From: CAYLLD01 sp964425135
GTDB lineage: Bacteria > Pseudomonadota > Alphaproteobacteria > Rhodobacterales > Rhodobacteraceae
Assembly (NCBI GenBank): GCA_964425135.1
Contig: CAYRKW010000053.1
Span: forward strand, 1 to 22,269
DNA length: 22,269 nucleotides
Direction of reading: 5' to 3'
Positions 1 through 8,495 of the stretch are shown piece by piece. The position numbers and the translations under genes are program-made. Each line of letters starts with the position of its first letter. The first letter of the stretch is position 1. The notes under the pieces were generated by a model. It searched no databases. It had not been told where the DNA came from and worked only from the letters and a program-made list of their open reading frames with translations.

Positions 1-395
1 GCAAACGTGCGAAAGATTGCAAATCCAGCCGCAGCTGATCCAGCCGTGAGGATCATCCCCCAAACCGTGTCGATCAAAACCATCGACCACGACCATCCGC
101 GCAACGTCGCCATATTGGTCATTTCATAGGTACCATAGGCCAAAAGCCCCAGAATCATTCCGTTGATCAGCGCAATCGAGATATCACCGCCCTGAACCGC
201 AGGCGAGACGCAGAAATAAACAATCCCCGCGACATAGATCATGTAAAAGCCCAAAGCCACATCAAGCCGGGTCTCTTCCGCCATCAGCGGGCCGATATTG
301 CGCTCAAACAGCGGCAACATCACATTGCGCACGACGATCACATCTATCACCAAAAACGGCACCAGCGTCGCCACATACATCATCGCAATTGTCAT
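1..395 (-). CDS. DUF2177 family membrane protein (partial, 3' end outside window)
   Basis: Reading leftwards from the ATG at 393-395, an open frame runs 131 codons to the window edge without a stop. The product starts MTIAMMYVATLVPFLVIDVI and has four hydrophobic segments. It also has the stretch GLLAYGTYEMTNMATLRGW (about residues 78-96), which I recognise as the hallmark of the DUF2177 predicted membrane protein family. Family members are about 130-140 residues, so only a few C-terminal residues should be missing. An AGGAGA ribosome binding site lies about 7 bases before the ATG (complement of 401-407). The molecular function of the family is unknown. It is divergent from the exporter genes at 601-2288 and shares a 205-base intergenic region with them. 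Confidence 0.85.
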   Translation of the reverse strand, partial: MTIAMMYVATLVPFLVIDVIVVRNVMLPLFERNIGPLMAEETRLDVALGFYMIYVAGIVYFCVSPAVQGGDISIALINGMILGLLAYGTYEMTNMATLRGWSWSMVLIDTVWGMILTAGSAAAGFAIFRTF

Positions 396-600
396 CTGCA
401 CTCTCCTATATCAGGTACGACATGGTGCATATGTCCCAAAAGGCAAACAAAAAATGCGCGCACAAAGCACCTCCTTTACGATAAATCCAACGAGAGAGCG
501 GCCTGCCACCGTCACACAGCACGATTGACCTTTACGCCGCCCTTGGCGCAGGGCAATACTCCCCTCCCGATTGTATGAAATCCAAAGGCAGAAGCTGCGC

Positions 601-1530
601 GTGTCCGCAATTATCGAAGTCAGAAATCTGACCAAAACCTACGACAATGAATTCAAAGCCCTCAACAATGTCTCCCTCGACATCGCTGGCGGCGAGATCA
701 TCGCCCTGCTCGGCCCAAATGGCGCTGGCAAAACCACACTGATTTCAACGATTTGCGGGTTGGTTGCGCCCACATCCGGGACCGTCACCGTGGGCGGCTT
801 TGACATTATCAGGGATTACCGTCAGGCGCGCCGCATGATCGGACTTGTGCCACAGGAAATCACTATCGAGCCTTTCGAGAAAGTCATCGCCACCACGCGG
901 TTGACGCGCGGGCTATTCGGGATGCCCGCCGATGATGCGCATATCGAAAAGACATTGCGTGCCTTGTCGCTATGGGACAAGAAAGATGCGCGCACGATGG
1001 AGCTTTCAGGCGGTATGAAACGCCGCGTCCTGATCGCCAAAGCGCTCAGCCACGAGCCGAAGATCCTGTTTCTCGATGAGCCGACCGCCGGCGTTGATGT
1101 GGAATTGCGCAAGGATATGTGGGCGCTTGTCAATGAGCTGCGCGCCCAAGGGACCACCATCATCCTGACCACCCATTATATCGAGGAAGCCGAAGAGATT
1201 GCCGACCGCGTCGGCATCATCGCCAATGGCGAGATACTGCTGGTCGAAGAGAAATCCGCGCTCATGCAAAAGCTGGGCAAAAAAGAGCTTGTGATCGAGT
1301 TGAGCGCACCCATCGACGCCCTCCCTGCGACCATCGCATCAGACGATGTGACCTTGTCCGACAGCGGCACAAACATCACCTACAGCTACGACAGCCGCGC
1401 AGAACGCACAGGCATTCGCAAACTGCTCAATGATCTCAATGACGCAGGGCTGGTCCCGTCTGACATCTCGACCCGCCAAAGCTCGCTTGAGGACATATTC
1501 GTCGGCCTTGTCTCAAGGGAGGCATCATGA
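601..1530 (+). CDS. ABC-2 type exporter, ATP-binding subunit (YadG-like)
   Basis: This 309-residue ATPase energises export through the membrane partner encoded next to it. Visible motifs are Walker A GPNGAGKTT (residues 38-46), signature LSGGM (135-139), Walker B ILFLDEP (155-161), and a switch histidine in LTTHYIEEAEE. The C-terminal ~90 residues are the variable tail of the drug/polysaccharide exporter (CcmA/YadG) class. I chose the GTG at 601 because VSAIIEVRNLTKTY begins where family proteins begin, with AAAGG 12 bases upstream; a TTG at 571 would add ten atypical residues. The stop overlaps the permease start (ATGA at 1527-1530), indicating translational coupling. The substrate cannot be told from sequence; drug or lipid export are both possible. 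Confidence 0.93.
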   Translation: MSAIIEVRNLTKTYDNEFKALNNVSLDIAGGEIIALLGPNGAGKTTLISTICGLVAPTSGTVTVGGFDIIRDYRQARRMIGLVPQEITIEPFEKVIATTRLTRGLFGMPADDAHIEKTLRALSLWDKKDARTMELSGGMKRRVLIAKALSHEPKILFLDEPTAGVDVELRKDMWALVNELRAQGTTIILTTHYIEEAEEIADRVGIIANGEILLVEEKSALMQKLGKKELVIELSAPIDALPATIASDDVTLSDSGTNITYSYDSRAERTGIRKLLNDLNDAGLVPSDISTRQSSLEDIFVGLVSREAS

Positions 1531-2288
1531 ACTGGAACGCAATTCTGGCCATCTACAAATTCGAGATGGCCCGCACCTTCCGCACCATTACGCAATCCAT
1601 CCTGTCACCGGTCATCTCCACCGTGCTCTATTTCGTGGTGTTCGGTGCAGCAATCGGCAGCCGGATCGAGAGCGTCGAGGGCATCGCCTATGGCACTTTC
1701 ATCGTGCCCGGCCTTATCATGCTCTCGCTCCTGACCCAATCGATCACCAATGCCGCCTTCGGGATATATTTTCCCAAGTTCATAGGCACGATATATGAGG
1801 TCATGTCCGCCCCGGTCTCATCGTTTGAGATCGTCTGCGGCTATGTCGGCGCAGCGGCCACGAAATCGGCGATGATCGCGCTGATCATCCTCGCGACCTC
1901 CGCCTTCTTCGTCGATCTGCAAATCGCCCATCCGGTGCTGATGTTCACCTTTATGTTCCTCACCGCCATCACCTTTGCCCTCTTCGGCTTTATCATCGGC
2001 ATATGGGCGCAGAGCTTTGAGCAGTTGAACCTCGTGCCCATGCTGGTGGTCACGCCGCTCGTGTTTCTGGGCGGCTCTTTCTACTCAGTCTCTATGCTGC
2101 CACCGATCTGGCAAACCATCAGCTACTTCAATCCGGTGCTCTACCTCGTCTCCGGCTTCCGCTGGGCGTTTTTCGAGGTCGCAGACGTGTCCGTCGCCGT
2201 CTCACTGGGGATGATCTTTGTGTTTTTGATCGCCTGCCTTGCTGTGATCTGGTGGATGTTCAAAACGGGATATCGGATCAAGTCATAG
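1527..2288 (+). CDS. ABC-2 type exporter, permease subunit (YadH-like)
   Basis: This 253-residue integral membrane protein has six hydrophobic segments, about residues 20-43, 52-82, 94-122, 131-155, 164-190 and 224-247. They end in a basic tail KTGYRIKS. The layout and the phrases YGTFIVPGLIMLSLL and VTPLVFLGGSFYSVSMLPP are characteristic of ABC-2 permeases of the YadH/drug-export type. The start overlaps the ATPase stop by four bases, so the two genes form one coupled operon and presumably a dimer-of-dimers exporter in the inner membrane. No third gene follows: the next 229 bases are non-coding and contain a palindromic repeat that may end the transcript. The substrate is unknown. Confidence 0.92.
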   Translation: MNWNAILAIYKFEMARTFRTITQSILSPVISTVLYFVVFGAAIGSRIESVEGIAYGTFIVPGLIMLSLLTQSITNAAFGIYFPKFIGTIYEVMSAPVSSFEIVCGYVGAAATKSAMIALIILATSAFFVDLQIAHPVLMFTFMFLTAITFALFGFIIGIWAQSFEQLNLVPMLVVTPLVFLGGSFYSVSMLPPIWQTISYFNPVLYLVSGFRWAFFEVADVSVAVSLGMIFVFLIACLAVIWWMFKTGYRIKS

Positions 2289-2423
2289 GCGCAAGGCCCA
2301 TGTGTTCGGAGGCTCTAAAGCGCAAGCCGAAGCGTGTGAAACGGTTTTGAGGTTAAATTCGCGCTGCAAAACGATGCTTTGTAGCGGCACTCTCAACTCA
2401 GATAAAATGGATGCCGCTATAAA

Positions 2424-2496
2424 GACTGCCATCGGGCGAGCGTAGCGTGTCTAATCGAGGCATTCGAGCGGTAGGGCCGCCCGTGGGCGGGCCGCT
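2424..2496 (+). repeat. Dispersed intergenic palindromic repeat, copy 1
   Basis: About 73 bases that align closely with 5776-5850 and, inverted, with 9412-9504. Shared blocks are TGCCATCGGGCG, AGCG, AATCGA, GCATTC, AGCG and TAGGGCCGCCC, then GGGCGGGCCGCT. The right end folds as GGCCGCCC (2475-2482), a GT loop, and GGGCGGGCC (2485-2493), with one bulged G. The copy lies between the convergent 3' ends of the exporter permease and trhO, 22 bases beyond the trhO stop, so the hairpin could terminate or protect either transcript. Confidence 0.8.
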
Positions 2497-2517
2497 CTCT
2501 TTCAGCACACAGCCAGC

Positions 2518-3426
2518 TCAACTCCCGATATGCCGCGTCCCGCGCTCTTCGGCCAATCGCACCTGTTTCTGCCGTTCACGAAACCGCTCTTTCCGCTCTT
2601 CTGGCACCTCGTCATAGCACTGCGGGCAGCTAACACCCTTTTCATAGCGCTCAGACGCCATGTCGGCCTGCGTGATCGGGCGGCGACAGGCAAAGCACAG
2701 CGCATAGTCCCCAACCTCCAGCCCATGACCCACAGAAACCCGCTGATCAAAGACGAAACATTCACCGCTCCAGCGACTCTGATTTTCGGGCACCTCTTCA
2801 AGATATTTCAAGATACCGCCCTGAAGATGAAAAACATCCGCAACACCCTGACTTTTGAGATAGCTTGTCGACTTCTCGCACCTGATCCCACCAGTGCAAA
2901 ACATCGCGATGCGCTTGCCCTCGAACTGATCCTTGTTCTCCTCCCACCACTTGGGAAAATCCCCGAAAGATGCGGTTTTGGGATCAATCGCGCCATCGAA
3001 ACTGCCAATGGCAACCTCATAGTCGTTGCGCGTGTCAATCACCGCCACATCATCGGCTGCGATCAACGTATTCCAGTCCCCAGGCGCCACGTAGGTGCCC
3101 ACTGCGCCATTGGGATCGACACCCTCCACACCCAATGTCACGATCTCCTTTTTGAGTCGCGTTTTCATGCGTAGGAACGGGTTCTCAGAGGCGTAACTTT
3201 CCTTATGTTCCAAATCGGAACAGCCCGGAAGTGCTCTTAAATGGTTAATGACAGCGTCGATTCCCTTGCGCGAACCGGCGATGGTGCCGTTAATACCTTC
3301 GGTAGCGACAAGTAACGTTCCTTTAACACCCTGCTCCAAACAGCAGGTTTGAATCCCCGAGATCAACGCCTGCGGAGTGTCAAATGCTGTGAACTTGTAA
3401 AGCGCGGCAACTACATATTGTGTCAT
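2518..3426 (-). CDS. trhO: tRNA uridine(34) hydroxylase, rhodanese family (TrhO)
   Basis: This 302-residue protein belongs to the former UPF0176/YceA family. By family knowledge it makes 5-hydroxyuridine at the wobble base of tRNA. Domain order: N-terminal acylphosphatase-like fold (1-95, with VKGTLLVATEGINGTIAG and the conserved LKKEIVTLGV), rhodanese domain (about 110-220) with catalytic-loop cysteine 177 in CTGGIRCEKS, then a C-terminal part with two CxxC pairs (C244/C247, C267/C270) that look metal-binding. I chose the ATG at 3424-3426 because the product then begins MTQYVVAALYKF, as in the family; an upstream extension of 26 residues is not family-like. It is convergent with the exporter operon and divergent from the TadG-like gene, and appears to be a single-gene unit. 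Confidence 0.95.
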   Translation of the reverse strand: MTQYVVAALYKFTAFDTPQALISGIQTCCLEQGVKGTLLVATEGINGTIAGSRKGIDAVINHLRALPGCSDLEHKESYASENPFLRMKTRLKKEIVTLGVEGVDPNGAVGTYVAPGDWNTLIAADDVAVIDTRNDYEVAIGSFDGAIDPKTASFGDFPKWWEENKDQFEGKRIAMFCTGGIRCEKSTSYLKSQGVADVFHLQGGILKYLEEVPENQSRWSGECFVFDQRVSVGHGLEVGDYALCFACRRPITQADMASERYEKGVSCPQCYDEVPEERKERFRERQKQVRLAEERGTRHIGS

Positions 3427-3528
3427 GGCTCTTTCTATAACCGAGACGGCGGATCGCATGCCAGTGCAAAGCGCCTCAGTGCATTTGTGGCCAAATTGCG
3501 ACATTCACACAATTCACGCGTAGTATTT

Positions 3529-3582
3529 GGGTTAACCCTTTTAATTTTAACGAAAATTTATGTTATCCACACCTGTGGAAAC
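3529..3582. promoter_or_regulatory. Candidate CtrA/DnaA control region between trhO and the TadG-like gene
   Basis: Several motifs crowd into 54 bases. A palindrome GGGTTAACCC (3529-3538) contains the TTAACC half-site. TTAA-N7-TTAT (3547-3561) is one base off the CtrA box TTAA-N7-TTAA. TTATCCACA (3563-3571) is an exact consensus DnaA box. TGTGGAAAC (3574-3582) is an inverted DnaA box with one mismatch. The two DnaA boxes form a dyad CCACA-CC-TGTGG. CtrA is known to control pilus and motility genes in alphaproteobacteria, which fits the downstream TadG-like gene. Motif matches are seen; binding is inferred. Confidence 0.45.
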
Positions 3583-3593
3583 GGGTGGAAAGA

Positions 3594-3622
3594 TTGACAG
3601 ACTTCCTAACAAAGTCTAAATT
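3594..3622 (+). promoter_or_regulatory. Sigma-70-like promoter for the TadG-like gene
   Basis: A perfect -35 hexamer TTGACA (3594-3599) is followed after 17 bases by TAAATT (3617-3622), which matches four of six positions of the -10 consensus. Transcription would begin near 3629, giving a leader of about 50 bases before the ATG at 3679. Confidence 0.5.
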
Positions 3623-3678
3623 TTGACGACGGGTATTTCGTGTGGGGGCATGGATATCTAGCGAGGGACGCTAAGTAC

Positions 3679-5721
3679 ATGGGTGATTTTGTACCCCCCA
3701 AACTTCGCAAGTTTTGCGAAGACACGTCAGCGATCATCACGGTCCAGATGGTTATGTTCTCCGTCATGATTTTTGGCGGGATCGGCCTGATGATGGATTT
3801 TGGCCGCGCCTATTCCGCACATTCGCAGATGCAAGGCTATATCGATCAGGTCGCGCTCTCGGCCGCAAAGCAACTTGATGGCAAACCCGACGCCATTGCC
3901 CGCGCAACAACCGCCGCCCATGCGATTGCCAAAACCTCCAGCTTTGTCTCGGATGACAGCCCGTTTGAGGTCAGCGATCTTGTCTTTCTCACGCAAGCGC
4001 CGACCGCCAGCCACGGCGGCTTTAGCGCCTCCTTGGCTGCGCAATACACGACGACAACGCCTGAGATTGCGAAATACGTGCTCGCCATTGCCTCTAACAA
4101 ATCGGTGACGCTCTCGCTCTTGCGTTTTGCGACCGAAGGCAATCAGGGTCTGTCCAGCATCGACGTTGTTACCTCTGCGGTGGCAACCAGCCGTCAGGTT
4201 GCCTGCGATGCGCTCACACCGATTGTGATGTGCAACCCCTTCGAGATGCGCACCAACACAAGCTGGCAGGCAGAGATCGCAGATGGCGCCGGCTACCGGA
4301 TGAAGCTGACCGCAGACCAGACCCATGGCCAAAAGCCAAGCAATGCATCAAGCGGCAGTTCAGCCGATTATGCGAAAATCCGTATGGGCATGCTCAAGAC
4401 CCCCTACGACATGATGGAAGTGCGCAATGTCGTGTGTAGCGATCCGTCACTTCTGCCCGGCACCTCCACCACCTCCAAGGGCATCGAAGAGCTGCGCGAT
4501 ATCTGCATGATCGCCATCGCGGCCTCCGGAATGTCTTGTGTGAACGACCAGGTCGCGATCAAGGCGGCAGACCCGGCCGTGATGACCACCGGCCTCAATG
4601 TGATCTTCGATATGTATGACGGTCCCATGGCCGACATCATGGACACAACGCTCGACATCAATTTCACCCATAACTTCCCCTCTTCGCTCGGCTTTGCCTC
4701 AAGCATCGACCGCTCCAGCCTGTTCCACCCGGACCGCGTTGTCGGCCACGGGCGGATGCATCGCGCCGATTTCGAGAAGTATCTGGATGATGTGCAGTAT
4801 GAGCTTGACCACAATCTGTCGCTCAAGCCCTTCCTCAAAGTCGGGTCGCAGATCGCGATCAATAATCAACGCGCCACCTATGGTGTGGACCCGACGATCC
4901 CCAGCTATTCTCGCCTGAACCACGTCTATCCAACCGGCGAACGCTCCGAATGGGGTCCGGCTGACCTGCACCCGTGTCTCGATGCGGAGAACTGCACCAG
5001 TCAGGGCAGCGCGCATCCCTCTATCTATGTCCCCTCGAACGGCCTGAACGATGTGCAATCGCTGATGGCCGCCTATTACGCGCCCTTCCTTGCCCAAGAG
5101 GTTGCAGACGCCAACCCGGCCTATGCAAACTTCTGGGAGGTGCCACGCGCCAGCCTCAATGCGGCTGCGCTTGTGGGCGGCAATGCGACCTTCTACGATT
5201 TTTATCGAAACGTGGAGCGCCAGACACCAGATTTGCTCGATAGCGCGGCGACAGACGGGCATTCCAACAACGGTGCCATTCCCTATCTGGGCGAGATCGA
5301 TGCTGATACCGGCGCAGTGCTCAATCCCGAAGGCTATGGCAACTACGGCATCCAGACAGGCTCGATCAACTTCGCCTCCGAATATGGCGCCTCAGCGATC
5401 CCGGACACCGAGCGACGCTTGCAGCGCATGACCATCGTGAATTGTGAAGCCGCTATGCCTTATGGCGAGGTCACAGGTGACACTTCAGCCAACTTCGCGG
5501 ACACCTATATGGCCGATATCGTCGATGTGGTGGACGTCTATCTCGCCACACCACCTATGGTGCGAGCCTGCGATACCGGCATACCGGGCGATACCCACAA
5601 CAACAACCTGTGCCCAAATGATGAGATCACCAGCATGGAAATGGAGGTCGAACTCGTCGATGCCGCATCGCTCAACCCGACCAACTTTGATAGCCGGTAT
5701 TACGCGGTGCTGGTGCATTAA
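3679..5721 (+). CDS. TadE/TadG-like pilus-assembly family surface protein
   Basis: This 680-residue protein has a basic N-terminus and a single hydrophobic segment (about residues 18-40, VQMVMFSVMIFGGIGLMMDF). Next comes GRAYSAHSQMQGYIDQVALSAAKQLDG, the standard opening of the Tad/TadG-like family of Flp pilus accessory proteins. The remaining ~600 residues should be periplasmic or exported. They carry about ten scattered cysteines that could form disulfides, and I recognise no further domain; I see no von Willebrand A metal site. I chose ATG 3679 because GAGGGA lies about 10 bases upstream; a GTG at 3640 is the alternative. No other tad genes (cpaF, tadB/C, flp) are in the window, so it is an orphan here. 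It is divergent from trhO, with a well-formed promoter and possible CtrA/DnaA sites upstream. Confidence 0.75.
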   Translation: MGDFVPPKLRKFCEDTSAIITVQMVMFSVMIFGGIGLMMDFGRAYSAHSQMQGYIDQVALSAAKQLDGKPDAIARATTAAHAIAKTSSFVSDDSPFEVSDLVFLTQAPTASHGGFSASLAAQYTTTTPEIAKYVLAIASNKSVTLSLLRFATEGNQGLSSIDVVTSAVATSRQVACDALTPIVMCNPFEMRTNTSWQAEIADGAGYRMKLTADQTHGQKPSNASSGSSADYAKIRMGMLKTPYDMMEVRNVVCSDPSLLPGTSTTSKGIEELRDICMIAIAASGMSCVNDQVAIKAADPAVMTTGLNVIFDMYDGPMADIMDTTLDINFTHNFPSSLGFASSIDRSSLFHPDRVVGHGRMHRADFEKYLDDVQYELDHNLSLKPFLKVGSQIAINNQRATYGVDPTIPSYSRLNHVYPTGERSEWGPADLHPCLDAENCTSQGSAHPSIYVPSNGLNDVQSLMAAYYAPFLAQEVADANPAYANFWEVPRASLNAAALVGGNATFYDFYRNVERQTPDLLDSAATDGHSNNGAIPYLGEIDADTGAVLNPEGYGNYGIQTGSINFASEYGASAIPDTERRLQRMTIVNCEAAMPYGEVTGDTSANFADTYMADIVDVVDVYLATPPMVRACDTGIPGDTHNNNLCPNDEITSMEMEVELVDAASLNPTNFDSRYYAVLVH

Positions 5722-5775
5722 GACCTTCGGTGCGCGGGCACATGGCGATTGTCTTTGTTGTGAAGTCCAATCAAT

Positions 5776-5850
5776 GAATGCCATCGGGCGCGCGTCAGCG
5801 AGACCAATCGAAGCATTCAAGCGATAGGGCCGCCCCACGGGCGGGCCGCT
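5776..5850 (+). repeat. Dispersed intergenic palindromic repeat, copy 2
   Basis: About 75 bases in the same orientation as the copy at 2424-2496, which it matches at most positions. It contains an inverted pair GAATGC (5776-5781) and GCATTC (5813-5818), and a terminal hairpin GGCCGCCC-CAC-GGGCGGGCC. It lies between convergent 3' ends, 54 bases after the TadG-like stop and 130 bases beyond the end of the binding-protein gene. Confidence 0.8.
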
Positions 5851-5928
5851 GCGCGTCCGTTAACCACCCTCGGTCGACCCGCTTTCATTCCGCGCACATA
5901 CTGTCAATCGCAATTGCACTCCCCCAAC

Positions 5929-5955
5929 AAAAAAGGGCGCCCCAGCGGACGCCCC
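5929..5955 (-). terminator. Intrinsic terminator of the peptide-binding protein gene
   Basis: Read leftwards, GGGCGTCC, a short loop and GGGCGCCC form a G/C-rich stem of about eight pairs with one T-G pair. Six T residues follow directly (the complement of the A run at 5929-5934). It sits about 25 bases after the stop codon of the minus-strand gene ending at 5981, the expected place for rho-independent termination. Confidence 0.8.
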
Positions 5956-5980
5956 TTCCCATCTCAATATCCCCAAAAGA

Positions 5981-7543
5981 TCAGTTCACCGTAACCCAGC
6001 GCAGGATGAAGAAGTTATCCGTCCGCTGCGTCAGCGCGATGTTGTCCTTGGTCGCCCAGATCAGCGGCTGCACATACATCGGCACATAGGCCACCTCGTC
6101 CTGATAGATCTTGGTCACCTCATCGATCATCGCCTGACGCGCCTCAGGATCGAGCGATGTCTGGATTTGCGGCAACAGCTCGTCAATCCGCGCATTCGAG
6201 TAATCACCAAAGTTCCACGACCCCAACTTCTTCTCGGTGTTCGGCGTGGAGGCAAGGAAGCGGATCGGGTGCTCCGCATCGAACGTGCCCGGCGACCAGC
6301 CCAGCAGGTACATGTCGAAATTATCTTCCCGCAGCTCCGGCCAGTAGTTGCGCACCGGCATGCTCGACAGTTTGGCATTCACACCGATTTTCGCCAGCAT
6401 GGACGTCACCGCACGGCAAATCGCCTCATCGTTGATGTAGCGATCATTCGGACACATCAGCCCGAAGGAAAACCCGTCCGCATAGCCCGCTTCAGCAAGC
6501 AGCGCTTTGGACGCCTCTGGATCAAACGGCAGGCGATCCGCCAGCCCTGTTGAAAACCCCTTCATTTCCTTGGACACCAGCTGCGAGACAGGCTCCGCCG
6601 TGCCGCGCATCACCTTACTGGCCAGCGCATCCACATCAATCGCCTGATAGATCGCCTTGCGTACCCGCACATCTTGCAACGGGTTCGCATCACTCGTCTC
6701 GTCCGAATACTTCAAAGCATCCGCGCCATGGGCAAAGCCGAGCATCAGAACCCGCGCTTCCACGCCTTCATGCACAGTGAACCCGTCCCGCTCCTTCATC
6801 CGCGGCACATCCTGCAAGGGGATCGGCGCGATAAAGTCGATCTCACCGGACAAAAGCGCTGCCATCCCGGTGGCAGACTCGCCAATCGGCGTGAAGACCG
6901 CCTCGGTGATGTTGCTCTCCATCTCGTCCCACCACGCGCCATTTGGCGCGAGCGTCGTGCGCACGCCCGGATCACGAGACGTCAGCATGAACGCGCCCGT
7001 CCCGTTGGTATTGCGGGTTGCGAAATTCTCCGCCTCTTTGGACGGCAGCGCCGCGTCATTTCCTTCCGTCCAGCCGCGATCCATGATCATGAAATTCGCG
7101 ATACTGTCAGGGAAGAGTGGGTTTGGCGCACTCGTCATGAAATCAATCGTATAGTCGTCGACCACAATCACTTCGCTCACGGGCGAGAACCAGGACCGCA
7201 CGTCCGCCTCTTCCGATGAGGCCCGCTCATACGAAAACAGCACATCATCAGCCGTAAACTCCGACCCGTCATGATATTTGACGCCCTGACGCAGATTAAA
7301 CCGCCAGCCCTTGCCATCAAGATTTTCCCAGCTCGTCGCCAAAGACGGCTCGATCTTCATCTCCTTGTTCCGGCGCACAAGTCCTTCGTAGACATTGTTC
7401 AAAAAGCCCAGGACAGGCGCAGAATTGACCGCATGCGGGTCCATGGTCTGCGGATCGGTCGATCCGGCCCATTTAAACGTCTCAGCACTCACGGCACCTG
7501 CCGAAAGGCTCAGCACCAGAGCCGTTTGGGTGAGGAATTTCAT
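5981..7543 (-). CDS. ABC transporter periplasmic substrate-binding protein, family 5 (peptide type)
   Basis: This 520-residue protein begins with a Sec signal peptide, likely cleaved after residue 20 (AVSA/ETFKW). The mature part shows family 5 solute-binding features: SLATSWENLDGKGWRFNLRQ, VKYHDGSEFTADDVLFSYER (about 90-110), the NGTGAFML strand after the first lobe, a hinge region, and the second-lobe phrase DVRVRKAIYQAIDVDALASKVM. Length and layout match dipeptide/oligopeptide-binding proteins; the ligand cannot be read from sequence. AGGGAGAT lies eight bases before the ATG. The matching permeases and ATPase are at 9561-13339 on the other strand, with two unrelated minus-strand genes in between. 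It has its own terminator at 5929-5955. Confidence 0.93.
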   Translation of the reverse strand: MKFLTQTALVLSLSAGAVSAETFKWAGSTDPQTMDPHAVNSAPVLGFLNNVYEGLVRRNKEMKIEPSLATSWENLDGKGWRFNLRQGVKYHDGSEFTADDVLFSYERASSEEADVRSWFSPVSEVIVVDDYTIDFMTSAPNPLFPDSIANFMIMDRGWTEGNDAALPSKEAENFATRNTNGTGAFMLTSRDPGVRTTLAPNGAWWDEMESNITEAVFTPIGESATGMAALLSGEIDFIAPIPLQDVPRMKERDGFTVHEGVEARVLMLGFAHGADALKYSDETSDANPLQDVRVRKAIYQAIDVDALASKVMRGTAEPVSQLVSKEMKGFSTGLADRLPFDPEASKALLAEAGYADGFSFGLMCPNDRYINDEAICRAVTSMLAKIGVNAKLSSMPVRNYWPELREDNFDMYLLGWSPGTFDAEHPIRFLASTPNTEKKLGSWNFGDYSNARIDELLPQIQTSLDPEARQAMIDEVTKIYQDEVAYVPMYVQPLIWATKDNIALTQRTDNFFILRWVTVN

Positions 7544-7694
7544 GGATATATCTCCCTTGTTGATGACCCAACATTCACCATCAGGCGGGAAGTGTCGAAT
7601 CTGAATTTGAGCGAGGTTACACGAATGTGAAGCGGACCAGATTGCTCAAAGAGTGCGTTTCCAGATCATCGCAGCAACGCGCCAGATCACATGT

Positions 7695-8495
7695 CTAGTC
7701 GTAGGGCCGCCGGATCGACAAGGATTGCTCCAATCGCACCCAGGTCGCCGCCTCAAAACGCTCCGGCCATGCGACACCCAGTCGCGCCGCCATGCGGCGT
7801 GCGCGCGGCAGATACGCTTTGGCATAAGCAAGATGGGCCGAAATCATCGCGTCTCGTTCGGGAACGGCTGGCGGGAGGGACGTCAAAAGCGCTTTTTGAT
7901 CCTCCGTGATCAACCGATTGAGATGAAGTATCCCGCCACGGTTCGGCGCATCGGTTTCTTCGATCAACAGATTAACGAGCTTGTTTCTAAGCAGTGAGAT
8001 ACCCAGCATACCGTTGATATATTCCTCGCGCCCAGCCGCAAGGTGAAGCAGCCCAAGTATCCTGATGAATTCCTCGACCTCGTAGCGGAATTTTTTCGGG
8101 TCAGGGTCAGACTTTTGTGCGACGTCATCAAGTGTGTCGTAAATAGTGTCGTGATCGAAAAGCGGCTTGAGCGCGTCCTTCGTCTGCCGCCCCATCTGAT
8201 CAGGCTTTAAAATAATGACATCGGTTCGCGTCCAGTCTTCGGTGATCGCATTGATCAAAACCGGAGCGGTCGTCCGGTCCCACCACAGAACGATCTCACC
8301 CGTCGTCTCAACAGCCTCGCGCCATCTTTGCGCAATGGCATCGGACGCACCCTCATCGGAAACCAGCACGAAATCAATATCACTGTAGGCGTCAGCCAAA
8401 CCATTGCCGTAGCTGCCGCTGAGGAACAGCGCACGGATGCCCGGCACGTCGCGGAGGGACTTCGCAATCGCCTCAATGACCTCGTCATGTGTCAT
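7695..8495 (-). CDS. Nucleotidyltransferase-fold protein (ANT-like)
   Basis: This 266-residue cytoplasmic protein has a polymerase-beta type nucleotidyltransferase signature, GSYGNGLADAYSDIDFVLV. Gly-Ser is at 27-28, metal-binding aspartates are at D39 and D41, and a plausible third aspartate is D92 in RTDVIILKP. The C-terminal half is helical and rich in Leu and Arg, like the C-terminal helical domain of aminoglycoside adenylyltransferase-like enzymes. The family transfers a nucleotide to a small molecule or protein; the acceptor is unknown and resistance should not be assumed. I chose the ATG at 8493-8495 because AAAGGAAGG precedes it by seven bases; a TTG 30 bases upstream is less likely. 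It follows the DUF3047 gene on the same strand by 96 bases and precedes the binding-protein gene. Confidence 0.8.
   Translation of the reverse strand: MTHDEVIEAIAKSLRDVPGIRALFLSGSYGNGLADAYSDIDFVLVSDEGASDAIAQRWREAVETTGEIVLWWDRTTAPVLINAITEDWTRTDVIILKPDQMGRQTKDALKPLFDHDTIYDTLDDVAQKSDPDPKKFRYEVEEFIRILGLLHLAAGREEYINGMLGISLLRNKLVNLLIEETDAPNRGGILHLNRLITEDQKALLTSLPPAVPERDAMISAHLAYAKAYLPRARRMAARLGVAWPERFEAATWVRLEQSLSIRRPYD

Noticed and set aside
525..559. TTGACC promoter before the ABC-2 exporter
   Set aside because: No -10 hexamer lies at 16-18 bases; the nearest candidate, CAATAC, is 23 bases away.
2530..3174. Long plus-strand open frame (214 codons) opposite trhO
   Set aside because: It lies fully antisense to a gene with strong family motifs, its product is of odd composition, and it has no ribosome binding site.
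3529..3582. Chromosomal or plasmid replication origin
   Set aside because: There are only two DnaA boxes, no iteron array and no origin-linked genes (dnaA, hemE, parAB, repC). I kept it only as a possible regulatory site.
7695..8495. Aminoglycoside resistance gene
   Set aside because: The shared nucleotidyltransferase motif does not define the acceptor, and the context shows no resistance or integron features.
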